A stretch of 64,000 nucleotides of DNA from Branchiostoma belcheri (taxonomy: Eukaryota; Chordata; Leptocardii; Amphioxiformes; Branchiostomatidae), in contig NW_017804464.1 of NCBI RefSeq assembly GCF_001625305.1, positions 325,840 to 389,839 of the forward strand, given 5' to 3'. Every line of letters starts with the position of its first letter. Position 1 is the stretch's first letter. The position numbers and the translations under genes were made by a program. The notes beneath the pieces are model-generated. The model was not told the origin of the DNA and did not search any database. It saw nothing but the letters and a program-made list of their open reading frames with translations. Below, piece by piece: positions 12,463 to 38,567 of this stretch.

Positions 12463-15227
12463 GCAGAAATACACACACAAACACTTGTATTTTCTACTGC
12501 CTGTGTTGAAACTTACCGTCACAATGAAGCCCATCCTGGTTCAGGACATAACCATCATTACAGGAGCAAGTGAAGCTGCCATCTGTGTTGGTACAAAGTT
12601 GTTCACATGGACCACGTCCATTGTTGGGGCTGCATTCATTGATATCTGAGGATGAGAATAAAACACAGTCATACTTAACAAGTGTTGTTTTATTCTAATT
12701 CTATCAAACAAAAGTGTAGGGAAATTAGTCCATTACAACCTTTGAAATACGTCTTGTTCCAGGAAAATTTTGGATTTGGTGTTTCAGTAGTACTAGATTT
12801 TCCTAATCTGTTTTCACCCTGATAGATATTCGTAAGCAGTCTCACCTTTGCTTTTGTAGCTTTTTCAGAGCTCCCTCTGTCTTTTTCATGTTTTAATAAG
12901 ACAAAAGACAAAATCATATTCAAACAAATAGAATATAATCTAGTGACATGTTCTTACCAGTTTGACAGTTGACTCCTTCCCATCCTGTCTCACAATTACA
13001 GCTGTAAAAGTTGACTCCATCCACACACATCCCGTGGGTACATGGGCTGGAGGCGCACTCATCGATGTCTGAAACACAAGGCAAAGGGTACCGATATTTT
13101 GTACTGTAACAGTTTACGTATGTAAATTCAAACAAACTAGAACAACGTGAATTGGACTTGTATATATAACATGATGGCTATATAAATATAATCAGATAAG
13201 AGTTTATCGATGAAAATCCCCTTACCTCTCTCACAGTTGACTCCTGTCCATCCTGCCTCACAAGTACAGGTGTAAGAGTTGACTCCATCCACACACGTCC
13301 CGTGGATACATGGGCTGGGGTTGCAGTCATCGATGTCTGAATTGTAGTATATAAAGTTTGATTTTCATATGTTGTCCTTTTGATAGCAACGTACGCTAAT
13401 AAAGCAATCTTATATTTTCCAGCAAAATTTATTTCCGGTTAAGTCTATTTTGAGGAAGATATTTATTATGTACGAACTTCTTGGTGAGGTGAAATATTGT
13501 ACAATATGTCAGCGGCACAGCCAGGCACACACGTGTTATCTTAATTCTATCAACCTAAAGTGTAGGGCAAAATTTAGTTGGTAACAACCTCTCTTTAAAT
13601 TCCTTGTAGTGCCAGGAAATTTGTGTGTTTTGTGTCATAGTAGTACTAGTAGTAGTGTTTGTAATCTGTTTTCACCTTGATAGCCATTCGTAAGCAGTCT
13701 TACCTTATAATTTGTAGCGTGTTTGGGTATATAAGGCCATGTTGATTTGATTATATGGATGGAATCCTCCGGGAGCCCCAAAACTGATGCGCGCGTGCGA
13801 ATAAAAAAAAGTTTTGCAAAAAAAAGTTCTTTTCATTATGAAATCTACGTGGTCATGAGGGTTGAGCAAATGACACAGAATATGGTTTGGCGAATAATCT
13901 AGTCTTCAAGTTCATTTCTTTACAATTTCGTCTTTTTTCGTTTGATTTTGGCATTGCACGACATTGATATAGTTTTTATTGATTTTTTTTGTAACTTATG
14001 GTATATTTTTGCTCATTTTGCAACTGTTTTGTACGATTTACAGTATGGTTGAAAACTTTTTTTTTTTTGGAAACGGCCGAAAATTCATTCGCGCGCGGAT
14101 GTCATCCATATAATCAAATCAACATGGCCTAATCTGTAATATTTGGAAGTTGGTAGGTCCCAGTCCTATTACTTCACCACGGATACTTGGGTATCATGTT
14201 GTGTTTACTTATGCTAATAAATTTGTTGTGATCTTAAAGGGTGGTATCATCATATTTTTTTCAGAACGAAACTTAAGAGCTTAATCTGATATTATTCCAT
14301 GTTTTCATGTTTATTATTCCATGTTTATGCTTCCAATAAAATTAAATAGACCAAGTAAGTCAATATTCAATCAAAAAGAATATGATCTAGTAAACATGTT
14401 CTTACCATTTTGACAACATTAGACAACAAGGAACACAATGCATCTAAAACAACTTGACGTGGATGAATGAGCAAGAGATGTTGGTAGTGGGTAATGACTG
14501 GTCCCTTACCTGTCTCACAGTTGACACTTGTGTATCCTGCCTCACAGGTACAGGTGTAAGAGTTGACTCCATCCACACACATCCCGTGGGCACCACATGG
14601 GCTGGAGGCGCACTCATCGATGTCTGAAATACAAAACAGAACATGATGTTAATATTGTGTCTTTTTAATACGCTAATTAAGCAACTTTATGTTTTTCACC
14701 AAAATATCACTTATGTATAAGTCTGTTCTGAGCCACCTCCATGCCGAAAGCACGGGGGTTGATTCTGATATATATTACTGACAGTAATACCATAAGCCTA
14801 TTATCGATTGATGTCGTTGTTAGTGTTCGTATCTCTCTTAGATGTCCATTGTCCATTAGTGTTCGTATACGATAAGTCAAATGCACAGAATATTGGTACG
14901 AATTTTGAAAGGGAAATGGACCTTGTATTTCTCATTGCATTTCCCATACGATCTTATAAAGACACGGGCCTTCGAAAGTTCTTTCAATCATAAGATTTAA
15001 TCATTTTGTACAAGGGCAGAGTCAATCTTCAAACACATGATTATAATTAGAAGTTTAGTAATATTGGAAACGCTCGATAAAATACTGCTAGTGACTGACG
15101 GCTAACAACACGGTTCCGTAAAGTCGAATGACAGAAATCGAAGTGATTTTGCCAGAATGCCCTAAACAAAAACCAGAGTATGTCGAAAATTGGTCTATAT
15201 ATATATAGATATCTATATCTATCTATC

Positions 15228-15272
<45 letters not shown>

Positions 15273-18200
15273 TTTGATTAAAATGTTAAAACTCTGCAAT
15301 ATCAAATCTTAGCAACATTTAATACTATCCTTCTACAGCTGCCAACCAACCTACTAAACCAACAAAGAAATGTGTGATTTGCTTGTGCCATGTTTATGTT
15401 TAGACAGATAGACGATGAAAATTCCCTTACCTGTCTCACAGTTGTCTCCTGTCCATCCATCCTCACAGGTACAGGTGTAAGAGTTGACTCCATCCACACA
15501 CGTCCCGTGGGTACATGGGCTGGAGGCGCAATCATCAATGTCTGAAATACAAATAAAAGTATGCAGGAATGGTTGTATATAATATTCTTTATTTGCTTTA
15601 CATTTACGCAAATTCAAACAAACATGAATACATCAAAACGATTGCTTGGTGTATGCAGCAACCCAAGGAAGTACGATTTGGGTATCAACGGGACAGCTGT
15701 AAGCAGAATACAAACAGTGTCACTATCAGATGACGATCAACTTGAAATGGTCAGAAATTGTCAACGATGTTGATAGCTTACCTGTGTCACAGTTGACTCC
15801 TGTGTATCCTGCCTCACAGGTACAGGTGTAAGAGTTAACTCCATCCACACACGTCCCGTGGGTACACGGGCTGGAGGCGCAATCATCAATGGCTGATTCA
15901 CACAAAACAAAAGGGGTACGGTGTTTAGTTTTGATGCACTTGAGAGTCTTGATCCCTATATTGTTCATAGACTAGTATGTTTGAAGGGTCTCTGAGAATC
16001 TCAATTCATCAGAAATATGTACCTTTGCTTTGCTTGACGAGCAGCACCTTACCAATGTAAAACTAACCTGTAACTCTTCAAAAATCCAATTGATATTTCT
16101 ATTTTTGGGATGAGTGACTTTCAGCTATTTATGATATCATGGCTATCCTGTTGAAGGTTCAACCCCTGAGCTTCACGTAATGAAGTTTATCACCAACCGG
16201 CTTGTTCACAGAACGTCAATTCCCAGCCTGCTGGACAGGTACAGGTATAGACTCCAGTTCCCGGTGTTTCTTCAGCCATGGTGCCTCCATTCTGACATGT
16301 GTTAAATGAAGAGGCTGTGGAGAAGGTAGTAACAGCAACTATTAATAATAGACAATGCTTATACACACGTACATGACAATTACGTTCATTTTCCTATACT
16401 TTACAACAATTGTAGCAGAATAACAACAAAATACAGGTGTGTGCATCAGAGCTTTTAGATCTTGTACTTACCTGGGAAACCGCTCGGCCTGATCATCATG
16501 ACTGTTTTCTTCAGTGAGTATCCGTAGCCTAGCCAGTTTTTCCACACAATCCCCTGAGCGCTGGTGCAGCTAGAGCTAGAGCTGCATCCAGTCAGATACT
16601 GTCCGTTTAACAAGGCCAGACCACAACTCGGCGGAAACCACCAGCCTGATGGGCCGAATGACGCTCCACAGTTGACGGAGTTGGCGTCGTTATCTTGATC
16701 CTTTGTTGTAAACATTTTACCGTTGATGCTGTGATGTGTACTTGTGGGAGCCAAGTCATCAGTTAAAGTCGGATCCCCGGTGTAGTCGCTGATTGTAGCC
16801 GTGTATTTACTGGTTGAATCTCCCACAGCAAACGTGCTGTACCGCGCGTACTTAGTGTTACCTTCCCAGTCTTCCAAGTACACATACAGCTCGTGCTGCT
16901 GCTGTGACGTTAGACTGTGTAAGTGTTCAAGTCCTATCCATAGTTCTCCGCTTACGTCACCGAATCCCTGCACGTACACGTCCCACGTGTTGTCGAACGA
17001 CACCGACCCGTCCTGGCGCCGCTGTATGACCGTCCACCCACCGCCATCAGTGTCCATGTCACAGGAGACTTGGAATGGCTGAGGGTGGCCGACATGGTAA
17101 GTACCGCTGGTCTGGATTCCCATGGCTGACAGATCGGCACAGTTCTGTGGCGTAATGGTACCTGGGGAAAGACGGAATATGAGATTCGAGACGGTCACAA
17201 ATGCAATGCAGGACAATCTATCAATTTTTTTCAATGCTTTCATATAAAGACAATACACTGAATGCGCTGAAACTAAGGTTCAAGATTTGATCAAAAGTGA
17301 TAAATCAAAAATAAAAAGTGAAAGGAATAATGATATTCTGTTCAATCCCTAAAGATCCTCGTTAAATGCTTCGGTTACTGTTGGATAGTACATAATGTGA
17401 ACAGTTGCATACCTGTGTACGTGTCACAAGAGTCTCCCTCCCAGCCCGGATCACATGTACAGCTGTAGCCGTTTGCTTGGTTCGTGCACAACCATTGGTG
17501 GAGATCAATGCAGGGGTTGGGAATACAGAATTCTGTGGAACAAGGGAAGAAGGGTTAGTGATATTGTTTGTAGACATCACTATGCGTACATTTGGAGGTC
17601 ATTTGTAGAATTATAGACCAAATGTTGAAATGGAATTCTGCCAAAGGAAATGACTGTCACATATGCGTGTAATGTAGACAATAATAAAAAAAAGTTTATA
17701 TGAATATTTCGTGTAGTTCTCCGAACTCTTGTTTTAGTATTATTCCATGCACAAAAATAAAGTAGAAATTATCGACGAATGCATGCCTTTGATGTCACGC
17801 TATCAGCAAGTCAATTGCCTAGTGGCCACATTGTATTGCCCTGTTGCAATAAGTCATATACAGCCTGACTCCATACTACGCTTTGATTTTAAAAAAACCT
17901 GAGTAAGAATATACAACATGTTTCTATTGCTTTGATTTAAGACATCAAAATCAGTTGAACCTATCTACCGTTCCGTTGGTAGTGATCAAATCTTGTGTTG
18001 GTATCTAGTGGTTGTCCGGCTGTGTTCTGGTTGTCACTGCTCAACAGACACCGTGGGTTGTTATTGTCCAGGTCAAAGGACAGACAGGACCCAACTGAGA
18101 GGCTCCCTTCTCCCAGCAGACACCGCAGTGCGCATGTCCGGGGACTCACAGTCGGTGGGGTGACAATAACGTCATCGTGGCTGCCTAGGGCCTGATCGGC

Positions 18201-19631
18201 GTGTTCAGAGAAGAAACTGGCGATATCTGTGAAAATAGGTGTTCGTAAGTTGAGATGATAAAAAAAATTTTCGACAATTTCTCTTTTATGGTGCATGGTT
18301 GCGTACGGGGAATTTGAGTGTCTAGTCATAGGGTATGCACCCTTTAGGGCATCCCCCTACCCTTTTTATGAATTTAAACTGATAAAAATCACAGGCTTTG
18401 ATATTACTTATTATATATGGTCTTTCTTATTATATAAGTTTTCCTCTCTACCATATGGAATAAAACATTTGATCTTCTGGACCAGTATATTGGAGAATCA
18501 CCTCTAAGCCGTTATAGACATGGTCTACTTTTGCTCTGTACTCTACTTCTGTACAGTTGCTCTGTACCGAAAATGACCTCTATGTGCTAATTATTGCAAT
18601 TGTTAGACCGATATATCTGATAAGTAAATTGTGAGTCAGTAAAAGTTGTGACCTTTCATCTCGTAATGGTCGAACTGACTGTTAGAACCAAGTGTCTCTC
18701 CAGCTGAGTCCTTGTTGTCTCTACTCAGCTGACATCTGGTACGTGACTTCCAGTAGTCAAACGACAAACACTCCCCCTCTGGCACGGTAGTGGTTCCTTC
18801 TAGGCACCTCTGGGCACATTCTTCAGGGGTGATATCGCTGATGAGGTCGTTATCATGGCCCTCCAACACTTTGTTTTCATTGTGGTCAAATAGGTCTGTG
18901 AAGTCTGTAAGCATATACACACAAAAATATATACATAACGGTTAGTACATACATATGAATATGATATAAATTGATATATATTTCTACATATGTACAATGA
19001 AAACATGCATGCAACATTACCATGCGCCGTGTCTACAGTTATCTTTCTGGTTTGTGACAGGCAATATTTTTAGACATCCGTAATAAAGTGTTAGAGGATG
19101 AAGTTGGTCTGCTAGACCGTGACCTGTCTGCCGCTATGGAGGGATATCAGTGGTGTTACTACGGCGCCTTTGAATAAACTTAACTACTACATGTATTTTC
19201 CAGCACCTTGAAGAAGTATCTATAATGTGTTCGATGTCTCTGGATTCTTTTCAAACACTTTACGTTAAGTCTAGAAACCAATCAATTCATTTTAATTTTA
19301 GTCAAATAAGAAACTCCAATCATTATGGCACAATATAGGAACCTTTCAGGGTTCGAAACCTGGACCAATTGAACCTCGACATATGAATCACTAGCCCACA
19401 TATTCCACCATGCAATAAGATATACTTTCAGAAACATGGAATGGGTTATGGTAAACTCGTTGTATTACGTGGTTATTTTGAGTTACAGATGAATTGCTAC
19501 AACGGAAATTTAGTGTACCACTCACCTGCTTTTGCGAATGCGCAGAAGATGAACAGAAAAACAACTGTTCCTTCAGGAAACGGTCGACGTTTGGTGACAC
19601 GTACATGTACCTGTAAATCTCTCATCTTCAT
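477..19631 (-). CDS. Gene 1: receptor-type protein tyrosine phosphatase with PAN/fibrinogen-like/EGF/Ig/FN3 ectodomain and PTPRA/PTPRE-like tandem phosphatase
   Basis: Predicted single-pass receptor phosphatase that removes phosphate from tyrosines at the inner plasma membrane. Coding exons, 5-prime to 3-prime on the minus strand: 19526-19631, 18653-18904, 17969-18226, 17413-17532, 16472-17161, 16198-16314, 15782-15892, 15431-15541, 14510-14623, 13226-13336, 12958-13068, 12517-12645, 11993-12292, 10881-11174, 10205-10495, 9602-9843, 9251-9320, 8920-9023, 8066-8279, 7831-7936, 7560-7706, 7182-7383, 6787-6826, 6360-6456, 6008-6186, 5517-5638, 5224-5314, 4977-5053, 4781-4817, 4392-4489, 4161-4298, 3847-4001, 3574-3709, 3278-3427, 2936-3029, 2674-2750, 2229-2363, 1737-1862, 1263-1414, 917-1052, 477-551. 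They sum to 6315 nt (2104 aa plus stop) with phase kept at every junction. The start is the first ATG of a signal-peptide exon; a second ATG follows two codons later. Domain blocks are listed separately. The ectodomain is shared with the neighbouring kinase gene; the cytoplasmic half is not. UTRs were not resolved. Confidence 0.88.
594..810 (+). repeat. Truncated copy of the AGGCCATG inverted-repeat element, in the last intron of gene 1
   Basis: The start GGCCATGTTGATTTGATT and the following 200 bp match the left part of the complete element at 13734-14129 (shared CCCCAAAACTGATGCG and GATTTTGGCATT-like segments). The right terminal repeat is missing, so the element is a partial copy. The end position is approximate. 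Confidence 0.65.
3278..5638 (-). other. Gene 1 exons 26-34: first (membrane-proximal) PTP domain, D1
   Basis: Nine exons encode a full classical PTP domain. Visible motifs are the [10 protein letters not shown] segment (usual consensus NRYxNIxPYD), [25 protein letters not shown], the WPD loop in FIGWPDFG, and the P-loop [10 protein letters not shown] with catalytic Cys and Arg. All elements needed for catalysis are present, so D1 should be the active domain. The P-loop is interrupted by the intron between exons 3847-4001 and 3574-3709, the same position as in D2, as expected if D1 and D2 arose by internal duplication. Confidence 0.88.
6008..6826 (-). other. Gene 1 exons 23-25: 40-nt linker exon, transmembrane exon, juxtamembrane exon
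   Basis: Exon 6787-6826 encodes a 13-residue linker ([13 protein letters not shown]) and exactly matches in length and phase the 40-nt exon of the kinase gene at 25795-25834 (THMTSLFMQPIIT). Exon 6360-6456 encodes one hydrophobic span rich in Gly, Ala, Val and Leu, then an Arg-rich stop-transfer. Exon 6008-6186 encodes a charged juxtamembrane stretch with a Pro-Lys repeat (KPKPKPKRP). This is where genes 1 and 2 stop being near-identical. Confidence 0.8.
7182..11174 (-). other. Gene 1 exons 14-22: fibronectin type III array and membrane-proximal segment
   Basis: Exons 10881-11174 and 10205-10495 each carry one FN3 domain. Exons 9602-9843 plus 9251-9320 form the third, and 8920-9023 plus 8066-8279 the fourth. 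Exons 7831-7936, 7560-7706 and 7182-7383 encode a longer membrane-proximal unit beginning like an FN3 ([20 protein letters not shown]), of the kind preceding the membrane in several receptor phosphatases. It also has a Cys-rich insertion ([10 protein letters not shown]). Exon 22 ends with a short gene-1-specific tail after RKRKRA. Confidence 0.8.
8332..8396. mobile_element. 65-bp inverted-repeat element with 9-bp target duplication, in gene 1 intron
   Basis: The ends TAGCCTGGGTGCCATCCT and AGGATGGTACCCAGACTA are inverted repeats. The element is flanked by a perfect direct repeat ATTGTATGC (8323-8331 and 8397-8405). It shares termini with the perfect palindrome at 38469-38558. A 9-bp duplication is typical of Mutator-like transposases, so it is likely a very short non-autonomous element. 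Confidence 0.85.
11340..11960. repeat. Intron block shared by genes 1 and 2
   Basis: The intron between the Ig and first FN3 exons is almost identical to 29985-30550 in gene 2. It includes GGCTTATTGCCGAAATCAAT and the TTGCCCATATGGG stretch, the latter also recurring at about 27325 and 41812. Gene 1 has about 50 extra bases around 11521-11573. Confidence 0.6.
11993..12292 (-). other. Gene 1 exon 13: immunoglobulin (I-set-like) domain
   Basis: A 300-nt phase 1-1 exon encodes one Ig domain. It has the core pattern FSC, about 12 residues later WYH, then a Tyr-Arg-Cys end preceded by Asp-x-Gly (TDHGTYRC), followed by a VTVTLTV G strand. It sits between the EGF array and the FN3 array. The kinase-gene copy is at 30581-30880. 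Confidence 0.87.
12362..12470. repeat. (AC)n microsatellite, gene 1 intron
   Basis: Two runs of AC dinucleotides separated by a short interruption lie in the intron between exons 12 and 13. The paralogous intron of gene 2 carries the same microsatellite with different run lengths. Confidence 0.95.
13734..14129. mobile_element. About 396-bp inverted-repeat element with TA target duplication, in gene 1 intron
   Basis: The terminal inverted repeats, starting AGGCCATGTTGATTTGAT, match over at least 27 bp. Flanks fit a TA duplication. The gene 2 intron lacks it: the matching site near 32430 reads straight through. It has no coding capacity, so it is a MITE of a TA-targeting (Tc1/mariner-type) family. 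A truncated relative is at 594. Confidence 0.85.
15197..15274. repeat. (AT)n/(ATCT)n/(GT)n compound microsatellite
   Basis: Compound simple repeat in the intron between the EGF exons at 14510 and 15431. The gene 2 paralogous intron has only a short ATATAT at this point (33427), so the tract expanded in gene 1 or collapsed in gene 2. Confidence 0.9.
16472..17161 (-). other. Gene 1 exon 5: fibrinogen-related domain (FReD)
   Basis: A single 690-nt exon encodes a complete FReD of about 220 residues. It starts at the PQNCADL segment, carries the signature [14 protein letters not shown], a calcium-site-like DQDND followed by NCG, and ends with [13 protein letters not shown]. FReDs bind carbohydrate, acetyl groups or protein ligands in ficolins, angiopoietins and invertebrate FREPs. 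Having one inside a phosphatase receptor ectodomain is unusual. The gene 2 copy (34666-35355) has the same length. Confidence 0.93.
17413..18904 (-). other. Gene 1 exons 2-4: two PAN/apple-like domains and one EGF
   Basis: Exons 18653-18904 and 17969-18226 each encode a PAN/apple-like module of about 85 residues. Shared features are ECAQRCLEG or TCALRCLLG, then CLSFD, a C-x-L-S strand, and an end in FDHY. Exon 17413-17532 encodes an EGF-like domain ([11 protein letters not shown] to [12 protein letters not shown]). All are phase 1-1. Confidence 0.8.
19526..19631 (-). other. Gene 1 exon 1: signal peptide
   Basis: Starting at the ATG at 19631 the exon encodes a basic n-region (VTKRRPF) and a hydrophobic core [12 protein letters not shown], with a small-residue cleavage context AKA just before the phase-1 donor at 19525. 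This is the expected first exon of a type I receptor. The corresponding gene 2 exon differs in sequence but has the same design and phase. Confidence 0.8.
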
Positions 19632-19724
19632 GTACGTTTGTCACATTTCACCTACTCAGTAAGTTGCCAAAGTAACTTGATATGTGCAAGTATGTTCCAC
19701 CGTGCCTCTAATTTTAATGGGCTT

Positions 19725-19780
19725 ACTTCCTCCTGAGGTGTGTGTAGTGCGCCTGCGCGGCGACACAGCAAACAATGACG
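19725..19780 (-). promoter_or_regulatory. Candidate core promoter of gene 1, paralogous to that of gene 2
   Basis: About 95-150 bp upstream of the gene 1 ATG lies a GC-rich block with an ETS-type AGGAGGAAGT (minus strand) and an NRF1-like TGCGCCTGCGC tract. The same block, in the same order, sits at 38129-38186 before gene 2. Neighbouring sequence is much less alike. Conservation between two diverged flanks suggests a functional promoter element. Confidence 0.5.
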
Positions 19781-19874
19781 CCCTGAACTAAGTAAATCAT
19801 TAATCCAGCAGTAACAATATTGAGCTCAAGCAAACACCGACCCTCACCGTGCCTTGTCACAGGTGAATGATATA

Positions 19875-19940
19875 GGGTTAATGACCCGCCCTGAGGTGTA
19901 TACGGTGTGATAATCCATGGTCGGTTCCCAGATCCTATAA
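19875..19940. repeat. Partial copy of the TTAATGACCCGCCC foldback element, upstream of gene 1
   Basis: The block starting TTAATGACCCGCCCTGAGG, continuing with GGTGTGATAA and CTATAACCACC, matches one arm of the foldback at 35555-35726. Only one arm is evident here. Confidence 0.6.
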
Positions 19941-21800
19941 CCACCAGATGAAGGACTTGGTCGTTTATGAGGTTTTAATCCATCTATGCGGTTGTCCCAA
20001 ACAATACCTCAAATTCATCTAACGACAACTCGGCGAGTTCGAGGTGGAATTGCGGTCCTTTATCCATTTTTATGTCAGCAGCAAAAGCAACGTGACCAAG
20101 GAGCGCCGAGCGGCCAAAATGGCCATGACGGCTGTTTTGAAAAGTATCGTGTGATTTTTTGAGTGCAGTACCAAGTGTAGAATAGGAGGGTCAGTATGTC
20201 GAATATTAATGACCTGGGTTATGGGAGGAATGGAACCTACGGTTTGTCGACGTCATCTGTCTATATGATAATGTACATTAAAAATACTAATATGAAATGA
20301 TAATACAAATATTTTGATAGGCCCAGTTTATAATTAGACCCTATAGGTAAGGGAGCCAATAGTGTTAAGGATAAATGGGCAAAGGGGGCAATTAAAAATC
20401 AATTCATAAACGCATGAAAACACCTCCCAGAACGGTGCAGTTCACAATCATTGGGACTACGTCGTTTGTCAAAGTGGTTGACTAGGTGACTGCGTTAATG
20501 ATTCACTTCACCTAACATATCATTGTCGACACACAGTTTGGCGTCTTACTTTGCACCGCGGTACCCTAAGTAGTATTGTTTGCTGAATGACCTTTAAACA
20601 TTCATCGATCGAATAACGTATAATTCATCCATTTCAAATAGTTAACAGTTATTTTAGAAAATATGGCATAGGGAACTAACAAGGGTTGAATGAGCTTTGA
20701 ATCGGCATATAATCTACTGTTTGAAGCTATAACAGTGTTGCCATCAAAACAAGACCCCCGAACGTCATGAACTCATGAAAAGCAGCTTAAGCCGAAGACT
20801 TTTTCTCAGTACATTTAACGATTAAATGATGTTGAAAAACGGGCGTGTGCACTTTTAGTACATCAAAAGCCCCGTCAATTTACACAGTTCCTCAACTAGT
20901 CACAAGGGTCATTGATTACTCAATACCATGAATCACTATACATAACCAGGTCATGTGGGGGACAAAGTTGAAGGGGCAGATCCAAATTCGTTGTGGGAGG
21001 GGGTTCTCTTCTGGTTGAAATTGCTGAATCTAGATTCATCCAAATGATGTACGTAAGGCCACAATGGAGCCATAATGTGCTTGCCTTCGATGAACAAACG
21101 TCAAATGTTACGGCACAGTACAGATTGTACAGTTTATTGTAGTTGGCTACAAAATTATTTGTATAGGGATTGCGTAACATTTAGACATTTAGCACGGAAG
21201 CTGAACTTCTATTCATAAATGGCAAATAGTGTCAAATGTTGTCTATTCAAAGCTATAATAAGCACATATGTACTTGGACACGTTTAAGTATTCAAACGAA
21301 AGACACTCGGTAAGAAATCTGTAAACTGGTTTATTAAAAGCAATATATGAATTAAGGTACAGAAGTATCAAACATAACCGAAAGTACATTTAGATCTGAA
21401 AAAGACCACCAGTATAGAAATGTCTATGTTAAGATACGTGATATGAAACCTATATCAACCTGTCTGACAATAGTCATTCCAAATATCACATCATTGTCGG
21501 CTTAAATTCATTATCATAAAAGTCCAGCTATTTTTTTGTATTCACATATATTTATTGAGTATTGGGCAAAAAGCATAAGTTGCTTATATAACACCCTCTA
21601 CTAAAAGCATAAAACGAGAGTAAAACACATTGACAAAATACAATACGCATAATTACAAGGTGGGTATATATGCTCCAAACGATATAATCCTCCAACTATT
21701 ATCACAGTGCGGCTTTTAGAGCTCTGGCTTATCAAAAGTACATGTTTTATAACGATAATTAGTAGTTTGAGGTGGTGTCTTTCTGAATAGTAAAATTTTG
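19941..21800. other. Intergenic spacer between genes 1 and 2
   Basis: AT-rich sequence with no convincing exon on either strand. The right end probably holds the gene 2 3-prime UTR. No recognisable repeat beyond short AT tracts. Confidence 0.5.
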
Positions 21801-21856
21801 AATTAATTTATATTCATGGATCGTACAATGCTAGTACTGTACTCAGAAATACTTTC

Positions 21857-21862
21857 TTTATT
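21857..21862 (-). terminator. Possible poly(A) signal of gene 2
   Basis: AATAAA on the minus strand, about 270 bp after the tentative gene 2 stop. Single motif only, so weak support. Confidence 0.3.
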
Positions 21863-22129
21863 TCCTGAATGTTTTTCAGGACCTCAACGTAATTCGACCT
21901 ACGTATATACAGCTTTCTTGTTATATTTCGATTTCAAATGGGTCCGTGCAGCACTACTTCAAAAGGGAAGCATACGTCTGAAAATTAAAAACGAAAAGAT
22001 CATTTCATTCATCCTCAAATATTTCCTATAGATTATTGACATACTTAGTGATAACAAATTTCAAAGAAAACGGAATTCAATAAACATGTGCATATTGACA
22101 CAATTGAGTTTCCTGATTGTTTGCTTATA

Positions 22130-38048
<15,919 letters not shown>

Positions 38049-38128
38049 GATTACATCTATCCGCCGAAAAATACCAGGTTAAATACATGGAGGAAGTTTT
38101 GTTGCGCTGTTCCGCTAACTTTGGACTA

Positions 38129-38186
38129 ACTTCCTCCTGTGGTCCGTGTAGTGCGCGTGCGCTTTGACACAGAGCAAACAGTGACG
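38129..38186 (-). promoter_or_regulatory. Candidate core promoter of gene 2
   Basis: Carries the same ordered block as 19725-19780: AGGAGGAAGT on the minus strand, the palindromic GC tract TGCGCGTGCGC, then GACACAG and CAAACAGTGACG. It lies about 80-140 bp before the ATG. Confidence 0.5.
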
Positions 38187-38468
38187 AGGTGAACTTCGTC
38201 AAACATTAACACAATCACCCACTTTGACATGAGTAAGCACCATGGGCCCCAATACTCCATATATGGAGAGGGCGGGAAATATAAAAATTAAAGAAAATAG
38301 ACCGAAATGGAGTCACAAAATTACACGTACTAAGCTAGCTAGCATTCCAAACAATTACTTTGCATGTTTACTGGCACGAAAACATCAAATAAACAGTATT
38401 TTTCTCTCCTGTAACTGTTGTATAGAGTGCAATGTAAAGCATTTTGTAACTGTTCGGGTACCAAAATA

Positions 38469-38558
38469 TAGCCTGGGTACCATCCTGGTTAGTTTACGTC
38501 CGCTCCTACAGTCGACTGTAGGAGCGGACGTAAACTAACCAGGATGGTACCCAGGCTA
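38469..38558. mobile_element. 90-bp perfect palindrome with 9-bp target duplication
   Basis: The two 45-bp halves are exact reverse complements around a central GTCGAC, with no loop. Flanking direct repeats ACCAAAATA are at 38460-38468 and 38559-38567. The ends (TAGCCTGGGTACCATCCT) match the 65-bp element at 8332-8396. Likely a minimal Mutator-like non-autonomous element. Confidence 0.92.
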
Positions 38559-38567
38559 ACCAAAATA

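Larger units (their letters stand above)
12517..16314 (-). other. Gene 1 exons 6-12: seven-EGF array
   Basis: Seven phase 1-1 exons of 111-129 nt, one EGF domain each. Most begin with the calcium-binding pattern D-I-D-[DE]-C and contain the consensus C-V-D-G-V-N-[SF]-Y-[ST]-C-x-C-E. The exon nearest the fibrinogen-like domain (16198-16314) and the one nearest the Ig domain (12517-12645, DINECSP and [10 protein letters not shown]) are different EGF subtypes. Symmetric phase explains how units could be added or lost without breaking the frame. Confidence 0.87.

Noticed and set aside
12293-12534. Cys-Val repeat proteins on the minus strand at the AC microsatellites (also 30907-31101)
   Set aside because: Pure translation of a dinucleotide repeat in an intron.
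15197-15274. Possible CRISPR-like or regular array
   Set aside because: Only simple dinucleotide and tetranucleotide repeats; eukaryotic context.
16801-17082. Plus-strand open frame over the fibrinogen-like exon (and the similar frame at 34938-35276)
   Set aside because: It is a shadow of the minus-strand FReD exon, which has full domain motifs and splice sites.
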